DNA of 64,000 bases from Mycolicibacterium brumae. GTDB lineage: Bacteria > Actinomycetota > Actinomycetes > Mycobacteriales > Mycobacteriaceae. The position numbers were made by a program, and so were the translations under genes. The DNA lies in NCBI RefSeq assembly GCF_025215495.1, contig NZ_CP104302.1, positions 744,001 through 808,000 on the forward strand, in the 5' to 3' direction. The notes under the pieces are model-generated. The model had not been told where the DNA came from and searched no databases. It saw only the letters and a program-made list of their open reading frames with translations. Shown here one piece after another: positions 55,779 to 63,499 of the stretch (position 1 is the first letter of the stretch; each line of letters starts with the position of its first letter).

Positions 55779-56171
55779 GTGTCCGAAGCTCTGCGGGCGC
55801 GACCTGATCCCCGCGTCGTCTCATGGCTGGAGTCGTTGACCGGAGGCGTCGGGATCAGCGCAATCACGCTGGCGGAGTTGGTGGCGGTGGTGCGCCGGCT
55901 GCCGGATGGCCGCCGCAGATCGGTGCTGAGCTCCGCCATCGACGCTGCGGTGGCGCCCTATCGGGAGGCCGGCGCGGTGCTGCCGCTCGACGATGTCGCC
56001 GCCGACCGCTATGCCGACGTGCTCGTCGCGCGAGAACGCGCTGGTTTGCCGATCACCATGGCAGATGCTCAAATTGTCGCGATCTGCCTGGCGCGCGGAG
56101 CGTCGTGCGCGACGAGGAACGTGAGGGACTTCGACCACACCGGGGTCACGCTGATCGACCCCTGGCGTTGA
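55779..56171 (+). pseudogene. VapC-like PIN-domain toxin, N-terminally truncated
   Basis: A 130-aa reading frame aligning with FitB-type VapC toxins from the second helix on: EALRARPDPRVVSWLESL, ISAITLAELVAVVRRL (second acid), GLPITMADAQIVAICLARG (third acid) and TRNVRDFDHTGV (fourth acid). The first strand with the catalytic Asp (normally LDTNVVSE) is missing: the codons before the GTG read R-R-T-D-V-V-S-E. The frame is open only back to 55734, with no start and no antitoxin gene upstream. The nuclease is therefore very likely inactive. Confidence 0.75.
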
Positions 56172-56196
56172 ATCCTCCCGTTGCGACGTCGAGGGG

Positions 56197-57429
56197 TCAG
56201 CGCGCCCGCGGGGTGAGCCGCTCGAGCTGGGTCACATGCTCGGGGGTGAGTTCGTCGAGTGAGGTCACCCCGAGCAGCCGCATGGTGCGCTCGATCTGGT
56301 CGGAGAGAATCTCGATCGCTCGGCGAACACCCGCCTCGCCGCCGGCCATGAGGCCGTAGAGGTACGCGCGTCCGATCAGCGTGAAGCGGGCGCCCAGCGC
56401 GACCGAGGCCACGATGTCGGCGCCCGACATGATGCCGGTGTCGATGAGAATCTCGGTGTCCTCGCCGACCTCGCTCACCACTGACGGCAGCAGGTGGAAC
56501 GGGATCGGGGCGCGGTCCAGCTGACGCCCACCGTGGTTGGACAGCACGATGCCGTCGACGCCGAGGTCGGTCACGGCCTTGGCGTCGGCGACCGTCTGGA
56601 TGCCCTTGACCACGAGCTTTCCGGGCCACTGCTCCTTGATCCAGGCGAGGTCCTCAAACGTCACGGTCGGGTCGAACATGGTGTCCAACAGTTCTGCGAC
56701 GGTCCCGGACCACCGGTCGAGCGACGCGAACGCCAGCGGCTCGGTGGTCAGGAAGTCGATCCACCACTGCGGACGCGGGAGGGCGTTGAGCACCGTTTTC
56801 GCGGTCAGCGCGGGTGGGATGGACATCCCGTTGCGTTTGTCCCGGAGCCGGGCGCCCGCGACGGGAACGTCGACCGTGACCAGCATGGTGTCGTAGCCGG
56901 CCTTCGCCGCGCGCTCGACCAGGGCCATCGATCGATCGCGGTCCTTCCACATGTACAGCTGAAACCAGTTGCGGCCGTGCGGGTTTGCCGACTTCACATC
57001 CTCGATCGAGGCGGTGCCCATGGTGGACAGCGAAAACGGGATGCCGGCGCTGCCTGCGGCGCGGGCGCCGGCGTACTCGCCCTCGGTCTGCATCATCCGG
57101 GTGAAGCCGGTGGGCGCGATGCCGAACGGCAGTTGCGATCGGCCGCCGAGGATGGCGCACGAGGTGTCGACCTTCGAGACGTCGCGAAGGATCGCGGGAT
57201 GGAACTCGATGTCGCGGAACGCCTGCCGCGCCCGCTCGATGGACAACTCCTCCTCGGCTGCGCCGTCGGTGTAGTCGAATGCGGCCCGGGGCGTGCGGCG
57301 CCGGGCGATCGCGCGGAGGTCCTCGATCGTGAGAGCCGCGTCCAGCCGGCGCCGGGTGGCGTTCAACTGGGGCTTCTTGAACCGCATCAGCGGGGCGAGG
57401 TCGTGCGGCTTGGGGATGGTGCGTTTCAC
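56197..57429 (-). CDS. lldD2: FMN-dependent L-lactate dehydrogenase LldD2-type
   Basis: A 410-aa FMN-dependent alpha-hydroxyacid dehydrogenase. Family motifs: [65 protein letters not shown] (FMN-binding Lys), [16 protein letters not shown] with the active-site His and Arg, and [18 protein letters not shown] (phosphate binding). The sequence is close to LldD2 (Rv1872c), which oxidises L-lactate to pyruvate in the membrane electron chain. The GTG at 57429 gives [20 protein letters not shown], and it overlaps the stop of a PucR-type fragment in GTGA. No transporter gene lies nearby. Confidence 0.92.
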   Translation of the reverse strand: MKRTIPKPHDLAPLMRFKKPQLNATRRRLDAALTIEDLRAIARRRTPRAAFDYTDGAAEEELSIERARQAFRDIEFHPAILRDVSKVDTSCAILGGRSQLPFGIAPTGFTRMMQTEGEYAGARAAGSAGIPFSLSTMGTASIEDVKSANPHGRNWFQLYMWKDRDRSMALVERAAKAGYDTMLVTVDVPVAGARLRDKRNGMSIPPALTAKTVLNALPRPQWWIDFLTTEPLAFASLDRWSGTVAELLDTMFDPTVTFEDLAWIKEQWPGKLVVKGIQTVADAKAVTDLGVDGIVLSNHGGRQLDRAPIPFHLLPSVVSEVGEDTEILIDTGIMSGADIVASVALGARFTLIGRAYLYGLMAGGEAGVRRAIEILSDQIERTMRLLGVTSLDELTPEHVTQLERLTPRAR

Positions 57430-57575
57430 GGTGGGCCCTTTCTGGACGGACGACGGGATCGGAGGTACAGGCCGGTCACGTCGGAGATGCGCGAGAGTCG
57501 GTAGTACAACGTCGTGCGGTGAACGTGCAGGTTCGCCGACGCCACCGCCGCCGATCTGGCTGGGGCGCGACGAAC
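57426..57575 (-). pseudogene. C-terminal fragment of PucR/CdaR-family regulator
   Basis: Directly upstream of lldD2, a 49-codon frame encodes [20 protein letters not shown] followed by SDVTG, the diagnostic helix-turn-helix of PucR/CdaR regulators. It has an in-frame stop just before it at 57576-57578 and lacks the rest of the protein. The final TGA overlaps the lldD2 GTG. The parent gene probably regulated lldD2, which is now either unregulated or controlled by another factor. Confidence 0.75.
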
Positions 57576-57695
57576 TCAGGAGCAACGGCCACGTTGGGCA
57601 TGGCTTAAAACTACGCTTGCACGCGCACGTCATGGGTCGCGTCCGAGACGCCATCGAGCTTGCGAAGTCGTCATGCGCCCCGGGGGCTGGGAACG

Positions 57696-57710
57696 GCGGA
57701 TATGATCCGC
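57696..57710 (+). promoter_or_regulatory. -10 element within an inverted repeat
   Basis: GCGGATATGATCCGC is a 6+6 bp inverted repeat around ATG, and contains the -10 hexamer TATGAT (57701-57706). Transcription would start near 57713, 35 nt before the secreted protein gene. A repressor binding the repeat would block the promoter. Confidence 0.5.
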
Positions 57711-57747
57711 GCATCACCGGGGTCGGGCCCAAGATCTGAGGAACAAC

Positions 57748-58083
57748 ATGACATCGATTCGATTTGCCGGGCTCGCCCTGGCGCTGGCTGGCGCGTCGAT
57801 GGCGTTCGCCGCCCCGGCCAACGCCGATGCCCTCGGCGGAACCTACTCGGTCCAGGGTGACGCGCTGCAGGAAGGTGGCTTCACCTGGCAGTTCGTCTCC
57901 TGCGGCCCGGATTGCGTGAGCGTCGACGGCGGCGCCAACGGCCAACTGACGCGCAAGGGCAGCCTCTGGACCGGGGTCACCAACGCCGGTTGCAACACCG
58001 CGATCGACGAGAACACCCTGAGTGGCACCTACGAGTGCCCGCTGCTGCCCGCCTTCCCGATCCAACTGACCAAGATCGGCTGA
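57748..58083 (+). CDS. Small secreted protein, unknown function
   Basis: A 111-aa protein with a signal peptide ([21 protein letters not shown], cleavage near ANA at about 26). The mature part has four cysteines (SCGPDC, GCNTA and YECPLLP) that could form two disulfides, with Gly/Thr-rich strands ([25 protein letters not shown]). No family is recognised. The ATG has a GAGGAAC ribosome binding site 5 nt upstream, and a -10 with an inverted repeat lies about 40 nt upstream. It is the first gene of a co-directional group with the VOC and phosphotransferase genes. Confidence 0.7.
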   Translation: MTSIRFAGLALALAGASMAFAAPANADALGGTYSVQGDALQEGGFTWQFVSCGPDCVSVDGGANGQLTRKGSLWTGVTNAGCNTAIDENTLSGTYECPLLPAFPIQLTKIG

Positions 58084-58095
58084 CCGGAGGGCCTG

Positions 58096-58653
58096 ATGCG
58101 CTGGCGCGGAGTCTGTCACGTCGAGTTCGCGGTGCTGGCCTACGACGAGTCGCTCAAGTTCTACGACGCGATGCTCGGCTGGCTGGGCTACAGCAGCTTC
58201 TCGTCACTGAACATGGAGTACCAGTCCGTCTACTACATGACGCGAAACCACTTTCCTCAGCACAGTTACATCGGCATTCAGCCGGCGCGCAGCGGAGAGA
58301 AGTTGACGCACAGCGACCAGGCGGTCGGCATCAATCACATCGCGCTGTGGGCGCGCAGCAGGCGGGAGGTCGATCGCTTCCACCGGGATTTCCTTGTCGC
58401 CCAGGGGATTCCGGTGACGGACCCGCCCCGGGACTACCCCCAGTACACCCCCGGTTACTACGGGGTGTTCTTCGATGACCCGATCAACGGCATCCACTGG
58501 GAGCTGGCATGGGTGCCGAAGATCCCGTCGCCCCGGCAGGCCTGGGCGAGCTACAAGGCGCTGCGTGGATTCGCCCGCAGTCGCGCGGACCTGGCGAACT
58601 CGGTTCCGGGAATCGCGCTGCAGGCCCGGCGATCGTTGCCGCGACGCGGGTGA
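58096..58653 (+). CDS. VOC-family (glyoxalase/dioxygenase-fold) protein
   Basis: A 185-aa protein with the two beta-alpha-beta-beta-beta repeats of the vicinal oxygen chelate fold: [25 protein letters not shown] (8-32), then [21 protein letters not shown] and [20 protein letters not shown]. Metal-ligand candidates are His8, His in INHIAL and Glu in HWELAW. Function could be glyoxalase, epimerase, dioxygenase or antibiotic binding. It begins 12 nt after the secreted protein gene and overlaps the aminoglycoside phosphotransferase-like gene by GTGA, so a detoxification role is suggested but not proven. Confidence 0.82.
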   Translation: MRWRGVCHVEFAVLAYDESLKFYDAMLGWLGYSSFSSLNMEYQSVYYMTRNHFPQHSYIGIQPARSGEKLTHSDQAVGINHIALWARSRREVDRFHRDFLVAQGIPVTDPPRDYPQYTPGYYGVFFDDPINGIHWELAWVPKIPSPRQAWASYKALRGFARSRADLANSVPGIALQARRSLPRRG

Positions 58654-59384
58654 GCGGATCGACAGTTTCGGCCGATGGCGACGACGTGGCGTTTCACGGG
58701 CAGGTCCGAGACCTCGCCGGCGGCGCCGAGGTCGAACTCGTGTGGCGAAATGAGCTCGGCGGACTCACCTTTCGCACGCTGGGCGAGGCTCGGGGGCGCT
58801 ACATCAAATGGCAGCCCACCGCCGGATTGACGGCCGCGCAGTGCGGCGATGTCGATCTGGTCAGAGAAGCCGAAAAGCTCCGCTGGGCCGGCTGTTACGT
58901 CCCAGTCCCGAGGGTCATCGACTGCGGCGCCACTGTCGACGGGCTCTGGCTGGTCACCGCGGCGATCGACGCGACCTCGGCCGTCGACCCGCGGTGGCGC
59001 GACCGGCCCGAAACCGCTGTGCGCGCAATCGCCACCGGTTTGCGACGGCTGCACGACACCCTCCCCGTCGACGAATGTCGCTACCGCGACACCTGGATCC
59101 CGCCGGGAACGCGCACGCCCGAACCGGATCGGCTCGTGGTCTGCCATGGCGACCCATGCGTGCCGAACACCCTGCTGGACAACGAGGGTCAGTTCACCGC
59201 GCACGTGGACTTCAGCCGACTCGGCGTCGCAGACCGCTGGGCGGACCTGGCGATCGCCACCGCGAGCATCAGCTGGGACTTCAACTTCGGCGGGAACTAC
59301 GACGAGCTCTTCTTTGAGGCGTATGGAGTGGCGCCCGACGCCGAACGGATCCGGTTCTATCGGGAGCTTTGGGACGCGCCCTGA
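58650..59384 (+). CDS. APH(3')-like aminoglycoside phosphotransferase
   Basis: A 244-aa kinase-fold enzyme. Key motifs are RYIKWQP (Lys53, ATP binding), VREAEKLRW (Glu74), VVCHGDPCVPNTLLD (catalytic Asp168, Asn173) and HVDFSRLGVADRWADLA (metal Asp187), the classical APH(3') pattern. It is a little shorter than clinical APH(3') enzymes because the segment before the HGD motif is compressed. M. tuberculosis Rv3817 and M. fortuitum APH(3')-Ic are relatives I recall. The GTG start overlaps the VOC stop as GTGA. Activity on aminoglycosides is predicted, not shown; another small-molecule kinase is possible. Confidence 0.8.
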   Translation: MSGSTVSADGDDVAFHGQVRDLAGGAEVELVWRNELGGLTFRTLGEARGRYIKWQPTAGLTAAQCGDVDLVREAEKLRWAGCYVPVPRVIDCGATVDGLWLVTAAIDATSAVDPRWRDRPETAVRAIATGLRRLHDTLPVDECRYRDTWIPPGTRTPEPDRLVVCHGDPCVPNTLLDNEGQFTAHVDFSRLGVADRWADLAIATASISWDFNFGGNYDELFFEAYGVAPDAERIRFYRELWDAP

Positions 59385-59436
59385 GCCCGCAGAGACCGCA
59401 GCGGTGTCGCCTGTCGATTCGCGGGGACGCCCTGAC

Positions 59437-60510
59437 CTAGCTCAGTCGACCAGGCCGAGCCGCAAACTGCACCACCCGGTAGGCCGAGTTGTTCGACGTG
59501 ATCCACTGGCTGACAAAGAGATTCACGTTCTCACACGTGGACGTGGGCAGAATGTAGCCGCCGTAGGGCTGCAGCAATGACGTCGGTTCGGCGCCGTGGT
59601 CGTTATGCGCGACCACCATCGGGTCGCAGTCGCTGAAGATCCGAACGGGATCGCGACCGACCCGCAATTCGACCTGCCACACCCCGCGGGCGCTATTGAA
59701 CCCGGACAGCACCGGGCGGCCGGCCAGGCGGCGAAAACTCAACTCCCCGAAGTTCGTGCGGCTGACGGCGAACGTCGCGACCGAACCCGGCTCTCCCCAA
59801 TCGGCGCCGTCCCACGGCTGCCAGGCGCCCCGATCGGCGACCTGCGGGCCGTCGACCCGGTACATCGTGACGGGCCGGGACCGGTCGAACGCGTCGGCGA
59901 GGATGTACACCATTCCGTCGGGATCCTGGTATCCGCTGAGCTGAGTCGGGTGACTCGCAGCCGCCGTGCCCGGATGCGGATTCGCCCGCCCGGGAACGGA
60001 ATTCGGCGCCCACGGCCGCCACGAACCAGGGATCGGCGTCCACCCGTCCGTCGGATTGTCGGTCACGCGCACCAGCCAGGACCCGCCGACCGGGTTCAGG
60101 TCGACGGCGCCCACCACCAGCATGTAGGTGGTCCCGTCGAGCATCTCGATGCTGCCCGACGGCAGGGTGTTGGTCAGCCCCGCCTGCGCCGGGCGCGGGA
60201 AGAGCGCATCGTGGCTCGGCCCGTTGAGTGGTGTGCCGAAGGTTGGGAGCCCGTCGATATCCAAGACAACCGGCACCGCCACCGACGGGTAATGCGTGCC
60301 CGCGTAGACGGTGTGCCCGGTGAAGGAGTCCCCGAAGATCGCCAGGTGGCGTCCGGCGGGTGTGCGAACCACCTCGCCGAGGTCCAGCGCGCCGATCCCT
60401 GGAACGCCGGGATGGCTGCCGGTGCCGGCCACCACTCCGCGATTGCGGACCTGCCCGGGCATCAACTGCGTCGAAGCGACCAGCGCCTCGCGCGGTGAGT
60501 GTTTGCCCAA
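59437..60510 (-). CDS. DUF4185 (GH183-type) putative arabinan-active protein
   Basis: A 357-aa beta-rich protein with the DUF4185 pattern: GTGSHPGVPGIGALDLGEVV, LAIFGDSFTGHTVY, SGSIEMLDGTTYMLVVGAVD, SVATFAVSRTNFGELSFRRLAG and DPMVVAHNDHGAEPTSLLQPYGGYILPTST. DUF4185 members in mycobacteria, such as Rv3707c, were described as endo-D-arabinanases (family GH183). No signal peptide is visible in this frame, which is odd for an enzyme acting on cell-wall arabinan; the N-terminus or export route may differ. A ribosome binding site before the ATG (60510) is weak. Confidence 0.75.
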   Translation of the reverse strand: MGKHSPREALVASTQLMPGQVRNRGVVAGTGSHPGVPGIGALDLGEVVRTPAGRHLAIFGDSFTGHTVYAGTHYPSVAVPVVLDIDGLPTFGTPLNGPSHDALFPRPAQAGLTNTLPSGSIEMLDGTTYMLVVGAVDLNPVGGSWLVRVTDNPTDGWTPIPGSWRPWAPNSVPGRANPHPGTAAASHPTQLSGYQDPDGMVYILADAFDRSRPVTMYRVDGPQVADRGAWQPWDGADWGEPGSVATFAVSRTNFGELSFRRLAGRPVLSGFNSARGVWQVELRVGRDPVRIFSDCDPMVVAHNDHGAEPTSLLQPYGGYILPTSTCENVNLFVSQWITSNNSAYRVVQFAARPGRLS

Positions 60511-60539
60511 CCCTTCGCCCCCTCCCCGAGGCCGGTGAA

Positions 60540-60704
60540 TCAGCGTTCGGCGATGAACCGCCGTGTCACCGACATGTCCCGGTCGCCGAGGCCGGCCTCG
60601 ACGATCTCCTCGAACGCCGCCGACAAGGCCGGCAGCAGGACGGCGCGGGTGCCGGTCGACTCGGCCACCTCGGCGCCGGAGCGCAGATCCTTGACCATGT
60701 ACTG
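60540..60704 (-). pseudogene. 3' fragment of a beta-hydroxyacid dehydrogenase gene
   Basis: The final 54 codons read QYMVKDLRSGAEVAESTGTR, then AVLLPALSAAFEEIV, then AGLGDRDMSVTRRFIAER and stop. This matches the C-terminal helix of 3-hydroxyisobutyrate-dehydrogenase-like enzymes (NAD_binding_11). It lies in a different frame from the SDR sequence that precedes it and has no start of its own. A deletion seems to have joined the two genes. Confidence 0.8.
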
Positions 60705-61279
60705 TTGAGCAGCGGGGTGACCACGGGGCCCGGCTGCACGGCGCCGACCCGCACTCCGAACTCGGCGACCTGCCGTCGGACGGTGTGCGTGAAGGCCTGC
60801 ACGGCGTGCTTGGACGCGGTGTAGATCGGTTCGGCCCGCACCGGCTCGACGCCCGCCACCGAACTGGTCATGACGATGTCGCCCTCGCCGCGCTCGGTCA
60901 TGTAGCCCAGGACCGCGTGCACCGTGCGGAACGCCGCGTTGATGTTCAGGTTCAGCATCCGGTCCCAGCTGTCGGGATCCTGGCCCACCACTTCGCCGCC
61001 GACGTAGGACCCGGCGTTCGCGTGGAAGATGTCGAGTTGGCCCGCGGTTTCCAGGATCCGCGGCAGCATGGTCGCGACGTCGCCGGGATCGGTGAGGTCG
61101 ACGCGCACGCCGAACGCGCCCGCCCCGAGCTCGGAGCAGGCTCGGTCCAGGGCGGCGGCGTCGTAGTCGACCAGCGCGACCCGCGCGCCGGCGCCCGCCA
61201 TCGCCTTCGCGCAGGCGAGGCCGATGCCCGACGCCCCGCCGGTGACCGCCGCGACCTTGCCCTCGAGTTCCATCGACAC
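60566..61279 (-). pseudogene. Short-chain dehydrogenase gene truncated and fused to foreign 3' end
   Basis: The first 191 codons are a good SDR: GGASGIGLACAKAMAGAG (dinucleotide loop), DLTDPGDV, HANAGSYVGG, MTSSVAGVEPVRAEPIYTASKHAVQAF (Ser, Tyr, Lys catalytic set), and PGPVVTPLL. At about 60706 homology ends, the last SDR helices are missing, and the in-frame tail (Arg/Pro/Ser-rich to a stop at 60566) is an out-of-frame translation of the dehydrogenase fragment. The enzyme is likely inactive or unstable. The start is GTG 61279 or ATG 61273. Confidence 0.75.
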
Positions 61280-61361
61280 AGTTGCCCTCTTCTCTTCTGA
61301 TGGCCACGCGGATTTTGAAACGTCACAGTACGCAGAAACCCGTTGGCTACTGTCGGGTTTC

Positions 61362-62606
61362 GTGACAGCCGATCGCCGAGCCGCGCCGATGGCCGCGGTG
61401 GACGCGCAGACCTACTGGATGTCGGCGAAGATCCCCAGCGACGAGTTCCTGCTGTACGCGTTCGACGGGGTGGTCGACACCGACGCGGCGACCGCGGAGT
61501 TGCTCCGGCGAGCCCGGGCCTGCCCGGACCTGAGCCAACGAGTCGCCGATGATCGGTGGTGGGCCTATCCGCGCTGGGCGCCGGCCGCCCTGCGCGCCGA
61601 CCAGGTCCGGGTGCGCGAGGCCGGCCTAGACTGGGCGGGCTGCCTGGACGCGGTCGCGGGGTTGACGTCGGACCAGCTCGACGCCCGCGAATCCGCTTGG
61701 CGGGCACATGTTTTCGCCCCGGTATCCGGGGCGCCGAGTGCGGCCGGACCGGCCACGGTGCTGGTGCTGCAGGTGGCACACGCGCTGGCCGACGGCTCTC
61801 GGGCCGCGCAACTCGCGGCCTGGCTACTCGGCCGGCCCGCGCCGGTCCCGGCCATCGCCGAGCGTCGGCGGGGGTCGCTGCTGCTGCGCAGCATGGTCGC
61901 AGCCCGGGCGCACCGGCAGTTGGTTCGCGATCTGGACGCCGGCGCGCTCCCGCCGCCGCCCGAACCGCGGTCGCTGCTGGCGACCAACGCGGCCCCGTCC
62001 GGCCGGTCGCGGCTGCGCACGCTGGTGGTGCCCCGGCACGCGCTCAACCGCGGACACACTGTCACAGTCGGGGCGCTGCTGGCCGTCGGCGATGCGCTGG
62101 CGCAGCAGCTGGGCGAGGCAGCCGGGCTGTCCGCCGAGGTGCCGCTGCGAAAACCCGGCATCCGCCACGCGCGCAACCACTTTCGCAATGTGTCGATCGC
62201 GCTGCGGCCCGAACTGCCGCGGTCTGAGAGGGCCGAGTTGTTGGCCGCGCAGCTGTCCGCCGCGCGCCGGCGCGCTGAGCACCCGGCGGCCCGTGCCGAA
62301 GCCGACGCCCTGGCCGCCGTGCCGGCGCCACTGCTGCGTTGGGGGGTGCGCCAGTTCGACGCGACGGTTCGCGCCTTGGCGGTCAGCGGCCACACCGTGG
62401 TGTCCAGCGTGGACCGCGGCGACAAGGACCTGCGCTTCGGCGGGGCGTCGGTGCTGCTGACGGCCGGGTACCCGGCGCTGTCGCCGATGATGAGCCTGAC
62501 CCACGGCGTGCACGGCATCGGCGACACGATCGCGCTCAGTGTGCACGCCGGCGGCGATTTCGACATCGACGGATACCTGGCCCGACTTGCGACGCGGCTG
62601 CGCTAA
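61362..62606 (+). CDS. Wax ester synthase/DGAT-like acyltransferase
   Basis: A 414-aa protein with the acyltransferase motif HALADG (His140, Asp144, Gly145; HxxxDG) in the N-terminal half, then the helical spacer and the C-terminal DUF1298-like segment (KPGIRHARNHFRNVSIALRPELP, VVSSVDRGDKDLRFGG, LTHGVHGIGDTIALSVHAGGDFDID). WS/DGAT enzymes join acyl-CoA to diacylglycerol or fatty alcohol to form storage lipids. The sequence looks more divergent and shorter than Tgs proteins, so activity is uncertain. A TACTGT -10 (61348-61353) ends 8 nt before the GTG, indicating a leaderless start. It is divergent from the SDR pseudogene. Confidence 0.75.
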   Translation: MTADRRAAPMAAVDAQTYWMSAKIPSDEFLLYAFDGVVDTDAATAELLRRARACPDLSQRVADDRWWAYPRWAPAALRADQVRVREAGLDWAGCLDAVAGLTSDQLDARESAWRAHVFAPVSGAPSAAGPATVLVLQVAHALADGSRAAQLAAWLLGRPAPVPAIAERRRGSLLLRSMVAARAHRQLVRDLDAGALPPPPEPRSLLATNAAPSGRSRLRTLVVPRHALNRGHTVTVGALLAVGDALAQQLGEAAGLSAEVPLRKPGIRHARNHFRNVSIALRPELPRSERAELLAAQLSAARRRAEHPAARAEADALAAVPAPLLRWGVRQFDATVRALAVSGHTVVSSVDRGDKDLRFGGASVLLTAGYPALSPMMSLTHGVHGIGDTIALSVHAGGDFDIDGYLARLATRLR

Positions 62607-62629
62607 ACCGCCGGGCTAGCCTCAGCGAT

Positions 62630-63439
62630 ATGACAACCACCGAGAATCCCGCCACCGAACCCGCCGTGTTGGTCGAACGCCGCGGCAACGTCATGGTGAT
62701 CACGCTGAACCGGCCTCAGGCGCGCAACGCGGTCAACGGCGCCGTCAGCTCCGGACTCGGCGACGCGCTCGAGCAAGCTCAGGAAGACCCCGGAGTGTGG
62801 GCGGTCGTGCTCACCGGGGCCGGCGACAAGTCGTTCTGCGCCGGCGCCGATCTGAAGGCGCTCTATAAGGGCGAGAACCTGTTCCACCCGACGCGGCCGG
62901 ACTGGGGTTTCGGTGGCTACGTCAGCCACGTGATCGACAAGCCAACCATCGCCGCGGTCAACGGCACGGCGCTCGGCGGCGGATCGGAGCTCGCGCTGGC
63001 CAGTGACCTGGTGGTCGCCGAGGAACGCGCTCAGTTCGGGCTGCCGGAGGTCAAGCGCGGTTTGATGGCCGCAGCGGGCGGAGCGTTCCGGATCATGGAC
63101 CACCTGCCGCAGAAGGTGGCGCTGGAAATGGTGCTCACCGGGGATCCGCTGACGGCCGCCGACGCGCTGCGCTGGGGCCTGATCAATCAGGTGGCGCCCG
63201 ACGGGACGGTGCTCGACGCGGCGATCGCGCTGGCCGAGCGGATCACCGTGAATGCGCCGCTGGCCGTGCAGGCCAGCAAGCGGGTGGCGCTCGGCGTCGA
63301 CGACGGTCGGATCGCCGGAGATGATCGGCGTTGGGCCCGGTCCAACCGCGAGATGGCCGCGCTGATGCAGACCGCCGACGCGATGGAGGGACCGCTGGCG
63401 TTCGCGCAGAAACGCGCGCCGGTTTGGCAGGCCCGCTGA
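62630..63439 (+). CDS. Enoyl-CoA hydratase/crotonase-family protein
   Basis: A 269-aa crotonase. Motifs: [19 protein letters not shown] (22-40), KSFCAGADLKALYKGENL (oxyanion), NGTALGGGSELALASDLVV, and FGLPEVKRGLMAAAGGAFR with the acidic residue typical of hydratases. It is smaller than the EchA9-type hydrolase and distinct from EchA8. A TAGCCT -10 (62617-62622) ends 7 nt before the ATG, consistent with a leaderless mRNA. It follows the WS/DGAT-like gene by 23 nt, so the two may act on related acyl-CoA substrates. A strong terminator follows. Confidence 0.9.
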   Translation: MTTTENPATEPAVLVERRGNVMVITLNRPQARNAVNGAVSSGLGDALEQAQEDPGVWAVVLTGAGDKSFCAGADLKALYKGENLFHPTRPDWGFGGYVSHVIDKPTIAAVNGTALGGGSELALASDLVVAEERAQFGLPEVKRGLMAAAGGAFRIMDHLPQKVALEMVLTGDPLTAADALRWGLINQVAPDGTVLDAAIALAERITVNAPLAVQASKRVALGVDDGRIAGDDRRWARSNREMAALMQTADAMEGPLAFAQKRAPVWQAR

Positions 63440-63451
63440 CCCGGACAGACA

Positions 63452-63489
63452 AATCGGCCCGGCTGCTCAAATGAGCGGCCGGGCCGATT
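63452..63489. terminator. Bidirectional hairpin terminator
   Basis: An 11-bp perfect stem (AATCGGCCCGG with CCGGGCCGATT) continues into a further 6-bp stem (CTGCTC with GAGCGG, one wobble) around AAAT. It lies between the convergent crotonase and fasciclin genes. Confidence 0.8.
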
Positions 63490-63499
63490 CGGTTGGTGC

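Noticed and set aside
57430..58119. Long N-terminal extension of lldD2 on the minus strand
   Set aside because: The extension overlaps the PucR fragment and the small secreted gene on the opposite strand. LldD2 homologs start near [11 protein letters not shown].
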